Assembly (NCBI RefSeq): GCF_028583425.1
Contig: NC_072807.1
Span: 32,059,001-32,123,000, forward strand
Direction: 5' to 3'
DNA length: 64,000 nt
Source: Eublepharis macularius
Taxonomy: Eukaryota > Chordata > Lepidosauria > Squamata > Eublepharidae
Below the pieces are notes generated by a model. That model was not told the DNA's origin. It ran no database searches and saw only the letters and a list, made by a program, of their open reading frames with translations. Positions 1 through 12,671 of the stretch are shown here, in pieces; position 1 is the first letter of the stretch, and every line of letters begins with the position of its first letter. Position numbers and translations under genes: made by a program.

Positions 1-1784
1 GCATCTGTGTAATCTAGAGGTGTCGAATTGCTCCGGCTGCGATCCTAGATGCATTTACCAGGAAACAAGTTACACCGAAGTCGATAGGACTTGTTTCCTG
101 AGTATATGTGCAGAGGATCAGGCTGCTGGCTCTTGTGACTTCTGTTTTCTGTTCCCTATGTTCTAAACATTGTTTGATTTGCTTGCGTAGAAGTTATTGC
201 GCGGTTGTATTTCAACCACGCTTAAGTGTGTAATTGTTTGACAGCATCATCAGTTTGAGGCCTGGGCATAGTGCTTGCTGTTTCAATGCTGGAGCAGTGC
301 CCAGCAGGAAACATGAAAATCAGCATCTCCTCTGTTGTTTCCACAGAATTAAGAATGATCCATAGTCCTTTAAGGGTTTGAGTCAGGCAAGGCCTTCACA
401 TGTTACAAAAGAGAGGATAGCGGTGCCTTTTTAAACATGTTGTTTTATAGTTCTTACACACTGACAGTCCGCCATTCCTGTATGATCTACAGTTGGCAGT
501 TAAGGAAACACAGTTTGAACATTATTCAGGTACTGCTAAGTTGTGCTTAAACAGCAGGCTAGTACACAAGGAGGCCTTTTTTTGTTTTTAAGATTTGTTT
601 GGCTTCTTGAAGTGTGCATATAAAATCTTGACAGTTGCTTCTCATGGGGTTCAGCCCTGAAAAGCTTGAGGCACTGTTAGCTGCATTGGTTAGTGCTTTG
701 GGAAATCATCTGAAAATATGCAGCTAGAGTTAAAGACTGTTACGTTTCTTGCTGCATAATTTTGTACCTCTCTCTGTGGATGGCTGATTGTTCTGAATTG
801 TAAATAAGGCACTGCTGTAAGGAGAAGGTTGCCTCCGAGTGTCTCAACGGCTGGGGGACAAGTTCTAAAGCACTTTATGATGGACATATACAAGGAATGC
901 TGTTTTTGAGCTCTCATTGCTGTTAAAATGATAATAAGCAGCATGTAAGTCAAGGGAATGGCTGTTATTGCTGTGCAAACCCTCTGTGTGCAAGGCTTAA
1001 GGGAGAAAAGATGCAAGATCCACTTATAATACTACACGGTGTTCGTATTTTCTTTGGAGACATAATATGGCCCTAGATATTCAGTGGCTTACATGTTCTA
1101 AGTTCTCAGTTTAGTTTGATGATCCAGTTTCTCCAGATCAGAATTCAAATTTGCTTCATTCCTTGACTGTCTGTTAAGGATGTAAACAGGTAAAATTGCT
1201 AAGTTAAGGATAATCTCTTGTTTAGAGTATTAATGACATTGAGATAAAAATAAACTTTGATAATGGACTAACTATCATATGTGCCTCTTAAAATATACCT
1301 GTAGCAGGAAAATAGACAGGATAAAGCTTGGAAGCTGGTCCAGTTAAGAAAATGGCTCTCTGGCTAAAGATAGATGAGGGATAAAGCAATTCTGAAGATG
1401 TTTAAGATCAGTATGTGTTTTTAGATTCTACGAGCAGGTATTTGTGTGATGGCAAGACCAGGGTGAAAAGCCCTTTCTTAAAAGGTCAACAGCCCTTTCT
1501 TTAAAGGATGTGGCCCAAACAATCAATTTGAAGACCCTACTAGCAGTCTAGGAGTTTATGTGAATACATTCAGTGGACTAGAGGTGCTTTCTTTCTTCTC
1601 TCTTCTCCAAGCAGCTGGACTTGTTCAGTGAGGGAGTACTTAAATCCTGCTGCTGTGCTGAAACGACCATTTAATTGCCTAGTTCGAATAAAGATACTTG
1701 ACCAAAGAATCCCCAGGTACTCTAGTATTAGCAGGACTGTTTTGCTGAAGTAAAAAGGAACTTTCAATTTCTTCCCTAACCCAG
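1..1784 (+). other. NEO1: NEO1 intron, 3' part
   Basis: This is intronic sequence upstream of the first recognised NEO1 exon. It is AT-rich, and no stretch translates to another part of the neogenin cytoplasmic tail. I recognise no clear repeat family in it. The intron ends in a pyrimidine-rich tract and CCCAG at 1780-1784. Confidence 0.7.
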
Positions 1785-2042
1785 AATCTGTTCGGAATAC
1801 ACCTAGCACAGATACCATGCCAGCTTCCTCATCTCAGACATGTTGTGCTGATCACCAGGAGCCAGAAAGTGCCACGGGATCTTATCTGCCCAGTACGCAG
1901 GAGGAGGAGCCGGGCCCAAACCTTCCAACTGCCCACGTGCGTCCCTCCCACCCTCTGAAGAGCTTCGCTGTGCCAGCGGTCCCACCCACAGGGGCAACCT
2001 ATGACCCTGCCTTGCCAAGCACACCTTTGTTATCCCAGCAAG
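1785..2042 (+). CDS. NEO1: NEO1 (neogenin) antepenultimate coding exon
   Basis: This encodes part of the cytoplasmic tail of neogenin, a single-pass receptor for netrins, RGM proteins and BMP co-receptor complexes that acts in axon guidance and adhesion. The acceptor CCCAG is followed by two bases completing a Glu codon. Then come residues reading [16 protein letters not shown], a Cys-Cys pair, and a Ser/Pro-rich run ending in [10 protein letters not shown]. The donor is CAAG|GTGAGT, leaving phase 1. The Pro-rich character fits the P2 region of the DCC/neogenin tail. The upstream ATG at 1817 is internal to the exon and is not a start codon. The sequence matches vertebrate neogenin from memory, with only scattered substitutions. 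Confidence 0.95.
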
Positions 2043-2931
2043 GTGAGTACCAGCAAATTAATGCTACAGAAAGAAGAGTTTAAAGTTCTTGACAAATGGA
2101 GGAAGGAGGGATAGCAGATGAATGTTGCCTCTTAGTATATTTTGTGAGAGAGCATCATTTTTACTTACAGCCTAAAGGTAAGGCAAGCACCGAGTCATTA
2201 CTGACCCATGGGGGGACGTCGCTTCACGATGTTTTCTTGTTAGATTTTTGTTATGGGGCGGTTTGCCCTTGCCTTCCCCAGACATCTACATTTTACCCTC
2301 AGGAAACTGGGTACTTATTTTACCGACCTTGCCTTGAGTCTGCTACTTGAACCCGGCTTCCACCAGGATTGAACTCAGGTTATAAGCAGAGCTTGGGCTG
2401 CAGTACTGCAGCTTACCACCCTGTGCCACTCTGCTTGGTTTAAAACATTTCTCACTGCTAAATTAAAAAAAAAATTCCAAGGTAGACTTTTGGATTATCT
2501 TATTCCTGTGCCCATTCATGGAGTTCTTCCAGTTAGGGAGAGATTTTATTGCCTACTGAGTCTGGGGCCTGAGTTCCTAGCCAGCTCTCTATGTGAATCA
2601 TCCTTACATTGGTATCTCCTCCCCAATGTGTGTTCATTTGCCGCATGTATGAAAACAAGTTTAAGGTGGTAACTGAAGATGAGAGATGTCTTTGGTTTGA
2701 TAGTTCATATCTGGTGCAGCTGCCAAGCAGAGCCTGCAGAACCCAACATTTCATAATGGAGAAATTCAATGAAACCTCATCAGCAGCCTGCCAGGCAATT
2801 TAGGGCCCTCTTAGGACTGTGAGCTGCCAGTTGAGGTTTAGATCTTTGCAACAAATCTGACAGATAGAAAAACCGGATGTTGCCTTAGCAGTGCTTTCTG
2901 ACAGCTAACCAGGGCGATGCTTGTGCTTAAG
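2043..2931 (+). other. NEO1: NEO1 penultimate-pair intron with one SINE
   Basis: The intron lies between two NEO1 coding exons (donor GTGAGT, acceptor TTAAG at 2931). A minus-strand tRNA-derived SINE occupies about 2174-2438. The remainder is unremarkable. Confidence 0.85.
2174..2438 (-). repeat. tRNA-derived SINE, diverged
   Basis: Read on the minus strand, this begins with a pol III-like head (variants of GGCGCAGAGTGGTAAGCTGC and a GTTCGATCC-like B box). It ends with a tail containing GACTCGGTGCTTGC. The same unit recurs, better preserved, at 36444-36745 and 53245-53517. It is a SINE family common in squamates; I do not give a library name with confidence. Confidence 0.8.
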
Positions 2932-3068
2932 CTTCTAGCCATCCAGTTCATTCAGTGAAGACAGCCTCCATTGGCACCCTAGGGAGAACTCGTCCTCCTA
3001 TGCCAGTTGTGGTCCCAAGTGCCCCTGAAGTACAGGAAACGACAAGGATGCTTGAAGACTCAGAAAGT
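2932..3068 (+). CDS. NEO1: NEO1 penultimate coding exon
   Basis: The acceptor after GTGCTTAAG at 2931 gives CT, which joins the G of the previous exon into an Ala codon. The frame then reads [19 protein letters not shown], followed by the [13 protein letters not shown] stretch and LEDSES. This matches neogenin between the P2 and P3 segments. The donor is AGT|GTAAGA, phase 0. A later AG (2939) or CAG (2952) could act as alternative acceptors, but only 2931 restores the residues expected between LLSQQ and HSVKTAS. The role is that of the neogenin cytoplasmic tail. Confidence 0.95.
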
Positions 3069-4025
3069 GTAAGATAACCAAACCCTGCTGCATCTCTCAT
3101 GAAGTCATAACTGTGGATGGGAATGAAATTAATCATAAACCAAATTAAAATTGCATTTTACAGAATTAATTTAATGACCGTTTCCTCTCCCCTCTGCCCT
3201 GCGCACTTAAGGCATTTGAGCCAACCCTGTGTTCCCTGTGTTAGGTTCAAGGGATGATTGTTTCTCATTGGTCTTTCATCCTTCGTAGGATAGCATTTTT
3301 TTTGCCATTTTGGGGAGCTACTCTATAAAGACCACAAACCTTCATGAAACGCAAACCACTCTTCTGATGAGTGCATGTATGATAATAGCAGAGCTGCACA
3401 ATATTGGTGAGCAAATTAAAAAATATGGTAAATCTCCCGACTGGTGGCTGGAAATGTCCCAGAATTACTACTGATCTCCAGGCAACAGAGATCCGTTCCC
3501 CTGAAGGAAATGGCAAATTGGGAGGGTGGGCTCCAGTTCTACCTTTCCCAGGCTCCGCTCCCAAATCTCCAGGAATTTCCCAAGCTGAGGCCGATACCCC
3601 TAGATACACACCGTGGGAAATGTGCACGATTAGGGAAGCCATCAGTACATGTCTAGAATCAGTACCTCATATGAAAGTGTCTTGAGTGCAAAACAGTTGA
3701 TTCTCCCCCCCCCCTTTTTTTTTTTTTTTTACTCCTCTTGGTGTTTGTATTTATAATGCTTTATTATTTGGGGTTTGTGTGCTTGCCCGACTCTGGTGCT
3801 GCTTCTGTCCACCTCTATCTCTTTGCATTGCTTTTGATTTTGGGGGGGGGGACAAATCAATAAAAAACAATGGGCTGGGATCTCTGCAGTAACTCCATCC
3901 ATCTCTACCTGTGGCTCTGCTGCTCCCATATCCGAAGCATGGGCCACAGTTCCCTTCTCTCCCCCACTCCTTTCCCAAAGCAGTGCAGCTCATCTTGTCC
4001 AATAACCCTGTTGAATCTCCTGCAG
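3069..4025 (+). other. NEO1: Last NEO1 intron
   Basis: The intron holds a decayed copy of the TAGGGTTGCCA-type hAT MITE at about 3430-3590 and homopolymer runs (C then T near 3706-3730, G near 3842-3850). The acceptor is CCTGCAG at 4025. Nothing else is recognised. Confidence 0.85.
3430..3590. repeat. Decayed hAT MITE interior (TAGGGTTGCCA family)
   Basis: The interior resembles the MITEs at 38839 and 39704: it shares a 'TGATCTCCAG' block and 'AAATCTCCAGGAATTT'. Neither terminal repeat nor target-site duplication is visible, so it is an old fragment. Confidence 0.55.
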
Positions 4026-4109
4026 AATTATGAACCGGATGAGCTGACCAAAGAGATGGCCCACCTGGAGGGACTCATGAAGGACCTTAATGCCATCACA
4101 ACAGCATGA
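4026..4109 (+). CDS. NEO1: NEO1 terminal coding exon and stop codon
   Basis: Phase 0 after CTGCAG. It encodes [16 protein letters not shown] followed by [11 protein letters not shown] and TGA at 4107-4109. This is the conserved C-terminal amphipathic P3 helix of the DCC/neogenin family. In that family P3 mediates receptor association and binding to cytoplasmic partners such as FAK and myosin X (established for DCC, inferred here). The three exons visible encode about 158 C-terminal residues with no frameshift, so the gene looks intact here. Confidence 0.96.
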   Translation, partial: NYEPDELTKEMAHLEGLMKDLNAITTA

Positions 4110-5121
4110 CCCAAGACATGACTCCAAACCCTGCTTCACAGGTCTCGGGACTTAGCCTTGGAGCACAAGGACAAATGTTGTACAAAGACTATAGGGAGAC
4201 AGCACAAGAGGAGGGACGTAGGCCGCCAGCTGCAGGACCCATGCCGCTGCCGGCTTAACCAAGTGACTTTTCTGTTCATTGGCCTGAAGCGGACCTGTTG
4301 GAAAGTCGGACCCCACTTCCTGCTGTGATCCCGCAAGAGGAGGGGCTGGGGTGGTGGATGGAGAGGTGCATCAGACTGATGGAATCCGGTATTCAGACAA
4401 AGAAGTGGACTTCGTGTGAATTTGAGTCGGGTTTCGTCTCAGTGCTGTGACCTTCCCTGCTTTTTTCAGTGTTTGGACATTCACATTTATGTACAATTTT
4501 ATTTGTGTGTTTATTTTATTGTATCTTTTTTTATTAAAAACAAAGAAAAGTGTAATCTGAAGAGAGAAAAAAAAGGAAATTTGTGTTGTTTCCCACAGCC
4601 TCAACAGATGTTTGATTGCTTGTTCTATTGTGTACAGGAACTCATTGCCAGTGTGAGTTGTTCAGGTTTTTTTATTTTTTATTTTGTTTTTAGCGTGTGT
4701 ATAATTACATCACTTCCCAGCAGTTAATCCAAGGCCTTGGGGGATGCTGCGTTGCTGTTTGTAAGCTTTTTTATTTTTATATTATAAATATTAAAAGCCT
4801 GACTAGATTCTCTCTCATCACTGTGAGATTAACTATCTGTTTGGATTGAAATGTAACACTGACAAACTTGTGGCTTTTTGTGCAATTTCAGTATGGCTGT
4901 GTGGGTAGGAACCGGGACAAGAAGCCACCAAGTGGTAGGAAGTTTCCTTTTCCCCCAGGAAAGCTCTCTTCTGGCATTTGCCTGGCTGGGTAAATGAACC
5001 AAGTAAAGTAAAGGGGGGATTTATTTGATTGCCGAGTTCATGCAAAGACCCCTCAATCATTGGAACAGGCACTGACTCTGTTTGGGGTTACCAGTCCACA
5101 TGGTAACTTGTAAGCACATAC

Positions 5122-5127
5122 AATAAA
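5122..5127 (+). promoter_or_regulatory. Candidate NEO1 polyadenylation signal (proximal)
   Basis: Canonical AATAAA hexamer about 1.0 kb past the NEO1 stop, first in a 3' UTR-like tract. Confidence 0.45.
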
Positions 5128-5867
5128 GTGGCTGGCATTTTCCATGCAAACATAGATCAAAACAGTTGGATGCAAGCATTCCCACCCCTGCCCCCCCCAC
5201 AACAGTATGCTTTGTGAATTAGTCAGTCAGTGTCTCTGATTACTAAACTACATTTTCATTGGGAGCTTTCCTCTTCTTATACTGTTGGGCTTTTTTGAAA
5301 ATTCAAATGCCGCAGTTTGCTTTAGCAGCAGATCTTTATTTGTTTTACGTTTCATTTTGAAGACCTGTGCCTCTTAACATTTACGCTGCATCTCGAGTTT
5401 TATTTTAGATCTTTGAACGTACAAATATCAATTGTAGATCATACGAGGGACACTTTTCTTGGCTGCTGTGCTGTGTCCCAAAGCACAAAACTGTGGGCCT
5501 CTTCTGTTCAATCCTATTTATCACAATTCCGAACCCTAGCATAATACAGAGAACTTCCTGTAAAGTAAACTGTAACAGGTTGGTTAAACCAAGTTTTTAG
5601 AAGCTTTTTCAGTTTTAAACCACAATCAAAACTAAATGGCTTTGAAGGCTTGTAGAATTAATGTAATTCATTAATTAAATCGAGTTGGTCTTTAAGGTGC
5701 TACTGGACCAGGATTAATTAAGACACACGCACACACAATGCTAGTGACTCAGGAACTGCTCAAACCAGAGAGAAAGAAGCTAAAAAGAAATTGCTGATCA
5801 GCTAGTTAATGTTTTATTGACTCTGGGTTATCTGCTCTTTTACTGCCCAGTATGAGACCCCAATATG

Positions 5868-6090
5868 CCCTGACCTGGATAGGCCAGGCAACCCAGGTCT
5901 TGTCAGATCTCCAAAACTTAAGCATAGTCAGCCTTGATTAGTAATTGGATGGGAAACCTCCAAAGAAGACCAAGGTTGTTTGTTATGCAGGGGCTGACAA
6001 CAACAAACCACCTCTGTTAGTCTTTTGCCTTGAAAACCGCAGTCGAGGGGTACTAGAATTCAGCTATGACTTGACGGCAGTGTCCACCAC
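5868..6090 (+). repeat. 5S rRNA-derived SINE
   Basis: The head resembles the 5S rRNA internal promoter region: 'CTTAAGCATAGTCAGCCTTG' corresponds to the usual GCTAAGCAGGGTCGGGCCTGG, and TAATTGGATGGGAAACC to TACTTGGATGGGAGACC. The tail reads 'CAGCTATGACTTGACGGC'. Related copies lie at 18475, 44608, 51698 and 63545. Confidence 0.85.
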
Positions 6091-7589
6091 CATGGCACCC
6101 CAGTATGCTCAGTGAGAGAGTGATTGTCAAACCCCTTTTCCTGACTGTTTAAAAGGGCTTAAGAGGGGAGAGGACGGCACAGTTTTTTGTGATACATTTA
6201 TTGTCTAAGCCGTTTTCTATAAGAGTTTGTGCTAGTTTTGGAGACCAAAATAGCCCATAGCTTGCAGGCCCTGGATTCCTTTTAACTCTACACAATTAAT
6301 AAACATTGCTAGCAGACTCAAGCTTCCAAATGCTCAGCTCCTCCTCCACTGCATAGCAGCATCAGGAGGGTGGGATGCTTTGGCAGGAAAAAGTGGCGGG
6401 TGGGATGAAGATGCATGACTTTTCAGCCATCTACTAATTTTCACTGATTCCCCTCCTTGTTGCTTCCCACCCCCCTCCAGGCCTGGTTTAGAACCGATGT
6501 GTAATTCCAACCTAAGCAGAAGCATTTTGAAGAACCCCTTAGCACAGACAAGGAAAAATGGAACACTCAACTTTTCTGTATACTTGTAAGGAAATACAGA
6601 TGTAGCCACTTGTATCTCCTGACAAGATCGACTATACTGGTTTCTAGCTGTAAAGTAGAGAAGAATGCATTCCTTCATTCCCAATAACAGCTGAAACATG
6701 TGCATAAGCATAGCCGTGGTGCATCTAACCAGTAACTTATTTTTTAAAATTACAGTTATATTAAAAGTCTCATAAACATGATAACTAGTACATGCAGGTT
6801 AATATTCTGTCTTCCAACGATTGCCAAAACCTGATACCCTAGGAGAAGTTCATAAAGCATAGATGTAATTTCCTCTACTGTGTCCTTCATTCAAGCAAAT
6901 CAACTGGTTACTTTTAGGGTTGTGGGGCTTGAGCTCATCATATGATCAATCTGGCATACCTGGAGAAGAGTACAATTCAGAACAAAACAATTTAAAAAAC
7001 CAGATATTGGTCTGGATCCCAATTATCAGTTCTGTGGATGCATGGTGCCGTCTTTAACAGGCTTTATGTGAAAGGAAGGGGGAAGATCACACACTCTTCT
7101 TTCCCATAAACCAGAAATCATTTCGCAATGAGGCAGGCATGGTAGGGTACATTAGAAACCCTACTGGCACTAGCACATGGTGCTGCACAGTCCTCTGGAA
7201 CTGGCCTGGGCCTTTGGGAGCAATCCAGAGCCCTGTTGGGGCTGGGTTTTTTTTACCATAATCCAAAGGGCCTTCTTATTCTTGTGAAATGTTTCACAGA
7301 TTTTACATTGTTCTTACAATGCTTTTGTTAAAGCGAATAACAGAACTTCCTTGTATCTGTAGGGTTCATGCTTGTGTCCACTGAGTTCAGTAGGCGCACG
7401 CACAACATTGCACTCCAGTCCTAAGATGTATACATTTCTATTTCTTATCTATACCCAAAGAAATGCCATCATGTGTAATCAGTATTCCCCACTGGTGGGT
7501 TTTTGTGAATATATTGCTACTTGCATAGAACACCATGAATGTCAATATTGCCATGAATCTGGGAAAGGGGGTGGGGGATATTTTTTAAT

Positions 7590-7595
7590 AATAAA
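7590..7595 (+). promoter_or_regulatory. Candidate NEO1 polyadenylation signal (distal)
   Basis: Canonical AATAAA followed 20-30 bases later by a GT/T-rich stretch (GGGGTTTTT), which suits a downstream element. Confidence 0.35.
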
Positions 7596-10431
7596 ACAAC
7601 TGTTCAAAGTTGGGGTTTTTTTTTAAAAGGTTCATCAAAAAGGAAATGTTTATCCGAGTCATTGTACAATATGTATTGCACTTTTTTGCATTTTAACACT
7701 GTTTTTTTACATATCTTGTGATTTTAAATTTTGAACATGGTGTATCTCTTGTGTCATAGTCAAGCTGCTAACGTGGCAGCTTTCTCCTGAGGAATTTGGA
7801 GATGGGGGTGGGTGGGCTTTGTACATTGTTTTACAGTTCTGATGTAGGAGGACTCAGAGGACTGCTGTAGACTTCTACCTTTCTGTACATTTTTTTCCTT
7901 GTAGTATTTGCTGTATACGCTATAAATTTTTAATACTGTCATGTTTATTATTTGGTATTGGACATCCAATACAATTTTTTAATCTAATCAAATTATCATT
8001 TGGTCTACAGAGTTTTTCTTTTAATACTTTGCCCTTCTCATTTTAACAATGAAAATCTCACAGCAGTGGACAAGCACGTGCCTTTGCTCTATGCTGCCAC
8101 CAGGAACATCAGGATAAGTTCCTACTAGTTTCTCCACTCGATCTCTCCTGATTCCCCCTTAACTACAGCTCCCTGTCCTGCATAGCTTCCCTTTACACGA
8201 GTCCCATAATTCCAAGCCTTTTCAGTGGTCAAGACGGGCCCCTCCTCCCTATTCCACCAATGGAAAAGCTGGTAGGATCCAATCCCAAATGTGTCCGATT
8301 TACATAAATTAACCTTTACTAATGCTTTTTCTTTTTAAAATAAACAGGAACACATCCTGTTAGCTTTCCGGTCCAGGAATGAAAAGCTATCGAGGTGAGT
8401 GAATTCCAAGAGAAACTGACCACTTGTTCTGATGACTTTGTTGAACCGAAAGGTTATTGGAACCAAAAGAATTCCAGCTGTTTTAGGGAAAAATCATGCA
8501 GTGACACATTCAGCTGACAAATGGGTAGAAGCTTGCGACCCTGAAAACTCTCTCCCACTTTTTTTTACACTATCCATGCGCGTACAGGATACCCTATTAC
8601 CCCCAGCATTGTCTTGGCTGAGCCACGTTCCCTTTTTTGCAGGTCGATCTACTGAGAGTAGCACTTCTCAAGAGGATATTCACATGAGTGCTCGTTTTGG
8701 ATCACCGGACGTCAGTATCTGTAAGGCTGTATTTTGTTCGGCTTATCTAGGTCTTCCAGTTCAGGTCCTCAGAACAGAATCTGTTCTCAAGTCCAGGATG
8801 GGGTGTGCTTCTCTGTGCTGTGCCCTCAGGAAGCCAATTCTGATCATCCAACTATTACATTCCAAAAGCCACCTGGTCTCAAAGTTAAACAGGGGGAGTT
8901 AAGCACAAATTTCTCAGCAAAAGCTCAGAAAGCCTATCCGAGCTTCCAGCACCTTTAGGCAACACACACACAAACACACAGGCTTAGATTGGTATCAGCA
9001 GTATCCTTGAACAAACAAAGAACTGTAAACAATGCGGGCATCCAAAATCCTGCTGCTTAGAGAGTGGAAATGCAGATGTTTAAAAAAAGAAGCTACGGGA
9101 TGTCATCTGTCTTAGCCCCGCATATCTTTCTGCTTGAGTGAGGATCTTTCTTACTATGCCCTGTGCTTGACGTCCCTTAGAATCAGTAGAGAACATTTCT
9201 TAATCCCAATTGCGCCTGACTTGGGGGAGGGAAGGGCAGCTATCCTGTGAGACCTGCAGTCCTCCTTCCCTAACGGGATGGTCTTACCCTTCCTTGGAAA
9301 GTCTAGTTACACTGGTCTTCCAGAAGGAGTCCCGCGCATTATAGAGGACAGGCTCTGTCATTCCTAAATTATGAGGAGACTTGAGTATTTGTCACAATCC
9401 GGAGAGCCCCTTTAAATGAGGGATATAACTTGATTCAGTACCTAAGTGCTGCCCATACAGAAGCTTTATGCGAGTTTAGTTTAATTATTGCTAGAGCAGA
9501 AGAAAGATGACTACTCAAGACGGGCAACTTTTTTATCTAGGGACACTGGATATTGGCAGAGCAGCTGCTTTGTCTTTGTGTTCAATCAGTCTCACATTAG
9601 ATTTCTGGGCTCTTTCTTACTACTTCAGCAAAAAGGTATTTCAGGAAGCCAGCCCAGCTGTTTTTGAACAATGATCTTCCCACCCAAATAACAATTAATT
9701 GCTTTCATCATATCATCCTGGGAACCGTGGGTTTGGCTGTTCCCACCCTGTGTGGATAGGTGGACTTCACCCAGTCTGGTCTTACGCCCGCTCGGTTGGC
9801 CGGAGGTGATACCTTTTTCCCCCACAGGGCTTTCATTTTTTCTTTCTTGAATGTCATGTTTTTGCCAGTTGGGATAACTTTTATACCTCCTCTGAATTCA
9901 AAGCATGTTTTGCTGCTTCCTGATACTACATAAAAGGAAGGTATCCCTTCTCCTGTGGACTACGTGATTCATTTTTGCAAATTTGTCTGCTGCCTCTTAT
10001 GAAGACTTGACCCACTCAATTCTACCAAGAGCTTGAAAATGACAGATAAGACATGGGATTGGTAAGTCCAAGTTTTTGTCTTCATGTTCTTCCTTTTACA
10101 GCTTCTGTGTTAAAGAACTTGGTCTCCTCCCAAGCTCACAGTCAACTCGCGTCACAGATAATTGGTTTCCGACTTTACTGGAGAAAATTGGGTGCGGCAT
10201 AACGATGGAGCAGCCACAAAGAATGGCTTTTACTGTAGGTGTCAATGTAAATGCTGTTGTTTCATAGTCTCATGACTTGCACTACTCTTTTCTATAAATA
10301 ATAACCCTATCCAGTCTCCGCAAGCTGCAGGCCCTTTGAGCTTGGCTGGCAACGGTCTTTTGACTCCATAGCAGAGGTCTGGCAGCACTTTACCTGTCAG
10401 GTGCCAACCCAACATGACTGATAGAGCTGGG

Positions 10432-11345
10432 CATAGAATCATAAAATGATAGGGTTGGAAGGGACCTCTAGGGTCATCTAGTCCAACCCCCTGCACAATG
10501 CAGGAAATTCACAGTTACCACCACCACCACCCCACACACACACCCAGAGACCCTTGCTGCCTGCCCAGAAGATGTCAAAACACCATCAGGATCCCTGCCA
10601 AACTGGCCTGGGGGAAATTGCTACCTGACCCCCAAGGTTGCGATTGGCCTTACCCTAGGCATGCAAGAAGGGGCCATGAGAACTAAGCACTGATGTAACC
10701 CTTCCTGCCCTCCCTGTCATGATCTGCCTAGGTTCATCGAATAAGCATTGCTGTCAGATGGCCATCTAGCCTCGTGCTAAAAATCTCCAAAGGAGAGCCT
10801 ACCTCCTCCCGAGGAAGCCTGTTCCAATGAGGGATCGCTCTAATTGTCAGGAAGTTCTTTCTAATGTTTAGCCAAAAACTCTTTTGACTTAATTTCAACC
10901 CACTGGTTCTGGTCCAACCTTCTAGGACAGTGGAAAACAACTCCACACCATCCTCTATATGACAGCCTTTTAAGTACTTGAAGATGGTTATCATATCACT
11001 TCTCAGTCATCTCCTCTCAAAGCTAAACATACCAAGCTCCTTCAACCTTTCCTCATAGGACTTGGTCTCCAGACCCCTCACCACCTTCGTTGCCCTCCTC
11101 TGGACACATTTCAGTTTGTCTATATCCTTCTGAAATTGTGGTGCCCAAAACTGAACACAATACTCTAGGTGAGGTCTAACCAGAGCAGAATAGAGCGATA
11201 CCGTCACTTTGTGTGATCTGGACACTATGCTTCTGTTGATTCAGCCCAAAATCGCATTTGCCTTTTTAGCTACCACGTTGCACTGCTGACTCATGTTCAG
11301 TGTGACCTCTAGATCCTGCACCTCTTCTGGCATACTCTTAGGCCT
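10432..11345 (-). mobile_element. CR1 LINE, 5'-truncated 3' end
   Basis: Minus-strand translation gives the hallmark CR1 reverse-transcriptase C-terminus in pieces: '[16 protein letters not shown]', '[15 protein letters not shown]', '[17 protein letters not shown]', then 'FKYLKG' in the next block. Stops and frameshifts between blocks mark it as dead. At the left edge is the CR1 3' end with TCCAACCCTATCATTTTATG on the minus strand, a decayed version of the octamer tail. Confidence 0.9.
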
Positions 11346-12657
11346 GTGAAGTCACCAGTAAGCAGTGCAGCAGCAACCACCACAGAACAAACGGGGGTAG
11401 TTCAAGGGAGGCAAGCAAGGCCACAGGTGCCAGGGCAGCTGGCACACCTGCAACACCCTCTGCAGTGCACACTGGCTGCAGACAGCCCATCATCCTGGTG
11501 AACAAAGTTTGGGGGGAATACTTGTAGGACAGGCTGGGGGGGGGGAGACTGTGAAGGGGGCAGGGCCACATCATGGGATTTAAACCCACCCCAGCTGATT
11601 ATGAACTAGCTCGGTGCTCAGAGGACTAGTATTGCTACCAAGCAGAGTGACCTCTGGCATCTTTTCACTAGGGCACAGCTTTCCAGGTGGAAAGACGAGG
11701 CATAGAAAGAACAGCCTTGGGATGCTTGGGAAGAGGGTTAGAACATGGGGTTTGGAATGAGGATGAAGATACGATCCTTTAATAAGGGGTGTCCAGTTTG
11801 CAGTGCATCACCCACTGCAGAATGCCATCTCCCCAATAGAGGAGGTTTCTTTCTTTGCTAAACTACCACGCTCCTCAGCTGGACAGTGCACAGCAAGGTA
11901 CTCCAGTAGAAACTACCGCTGCCTTTGTTTGAATTATATAGGACTGTGGATTTGAACTGTAAATTGTTTTGGGAGCCAATTTAACTGGGAAAAAAACCAA
12001 ACCAGGGTATGACTGTAATAGATTGTCATTGTGGTTGGATCCTGTAGATCTGTTCTGCCAGTTTGGGTACTTTCTCTGCACTGGATGAAAGCCACACTGC
12101 TAGTGGCATGTGTCTGTGGATTCCCACATGGACCACAATTCCTTTCCCATTAGATATCTCCCTGGCCCCCTTGCCTCTCTTCTAATCCAGTCCTTAACTT
12201 GCTCTGAAAAGCCATCCGAATACACATGGAAAGGGGATGACAAGACCAGACTGATCTCAATGAAGATGGAAGCTGGACGAGGAGCCCTCTCACCTGCTAA
12301 TTTTGCTGTCAGGCTGGTACATAATTAGCCCTTGTCTACCAGCCATTAAGCCACAAATGAGGTCTCCGTTATCATCCACTGCTGCGTTGTCACGGCAACT
12401 AGCATTTTAAGTCTTCATAGGAACCGTTTTCCTTGTAGTGAGAGAAGGGTGGAGGGAGATCTCAGTTGCTATTAAGGATAATGGTCTTTAATGTCAGAAA
12501 GTGGCTGGTGGAAGGCAGAGATGCAGGCGCGTAGGTGGGATTTCATGCCAGGCTGTTCAAGGCCACATTGTGAAGACGCTGTGCACATGGCAGAAGCCCA
12601 GAAGCATTCAGAGCTGTACCTGGTTACCTTCTAATAAAGCCTTTGCTCAGAAAAGCA

Positions 12658-12671
12658 GTGCCCTCTTGTGG
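12658..12671 (-). promoter_or_regulatory. CTCF-like motif
   Basis: The minus strand reads CCACAAGAGGGCAC, one mismatch from the common CTCF core (CCASYAGRKGGCRS). Position suits a boundary between NEO1 and HCN4, but no binding is shown by sequence alone. Confidence 0.35.

Larger units (their letters stand above)
4110..8000 (+). other. NEO1: NEO1 3' UTR and proximal downstream region (extent uncertain)
   Basis: The sequence after the stop is AT-rich with many U-runs. A canonical AATAAA lies at 5122-5127 (1.0 kb after the stop) and another at 7590-7595 (3.5 kb). A 5S-derived SINE sits at 5868-6090, and a short repeat fragment near 5680-5720. The stretch 7280-8000 is repeat-free, T-rich and looks UTR-like, so a long isoform ending near 7.6-8.0 kb is possible. 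Confidence 0.5.

Noticed and set aside
1817..2083. Independent small gene starting at ATG 1817
   Set aside because: It is the internal part of the NEO1 exon, read through the donor into the intron.
8432..8902. Open frame of 156 codons downstream of NEO1
   Set aside because: No recognisable domain, no splice or promoter context, and no codon bias I can see; chance open frame.
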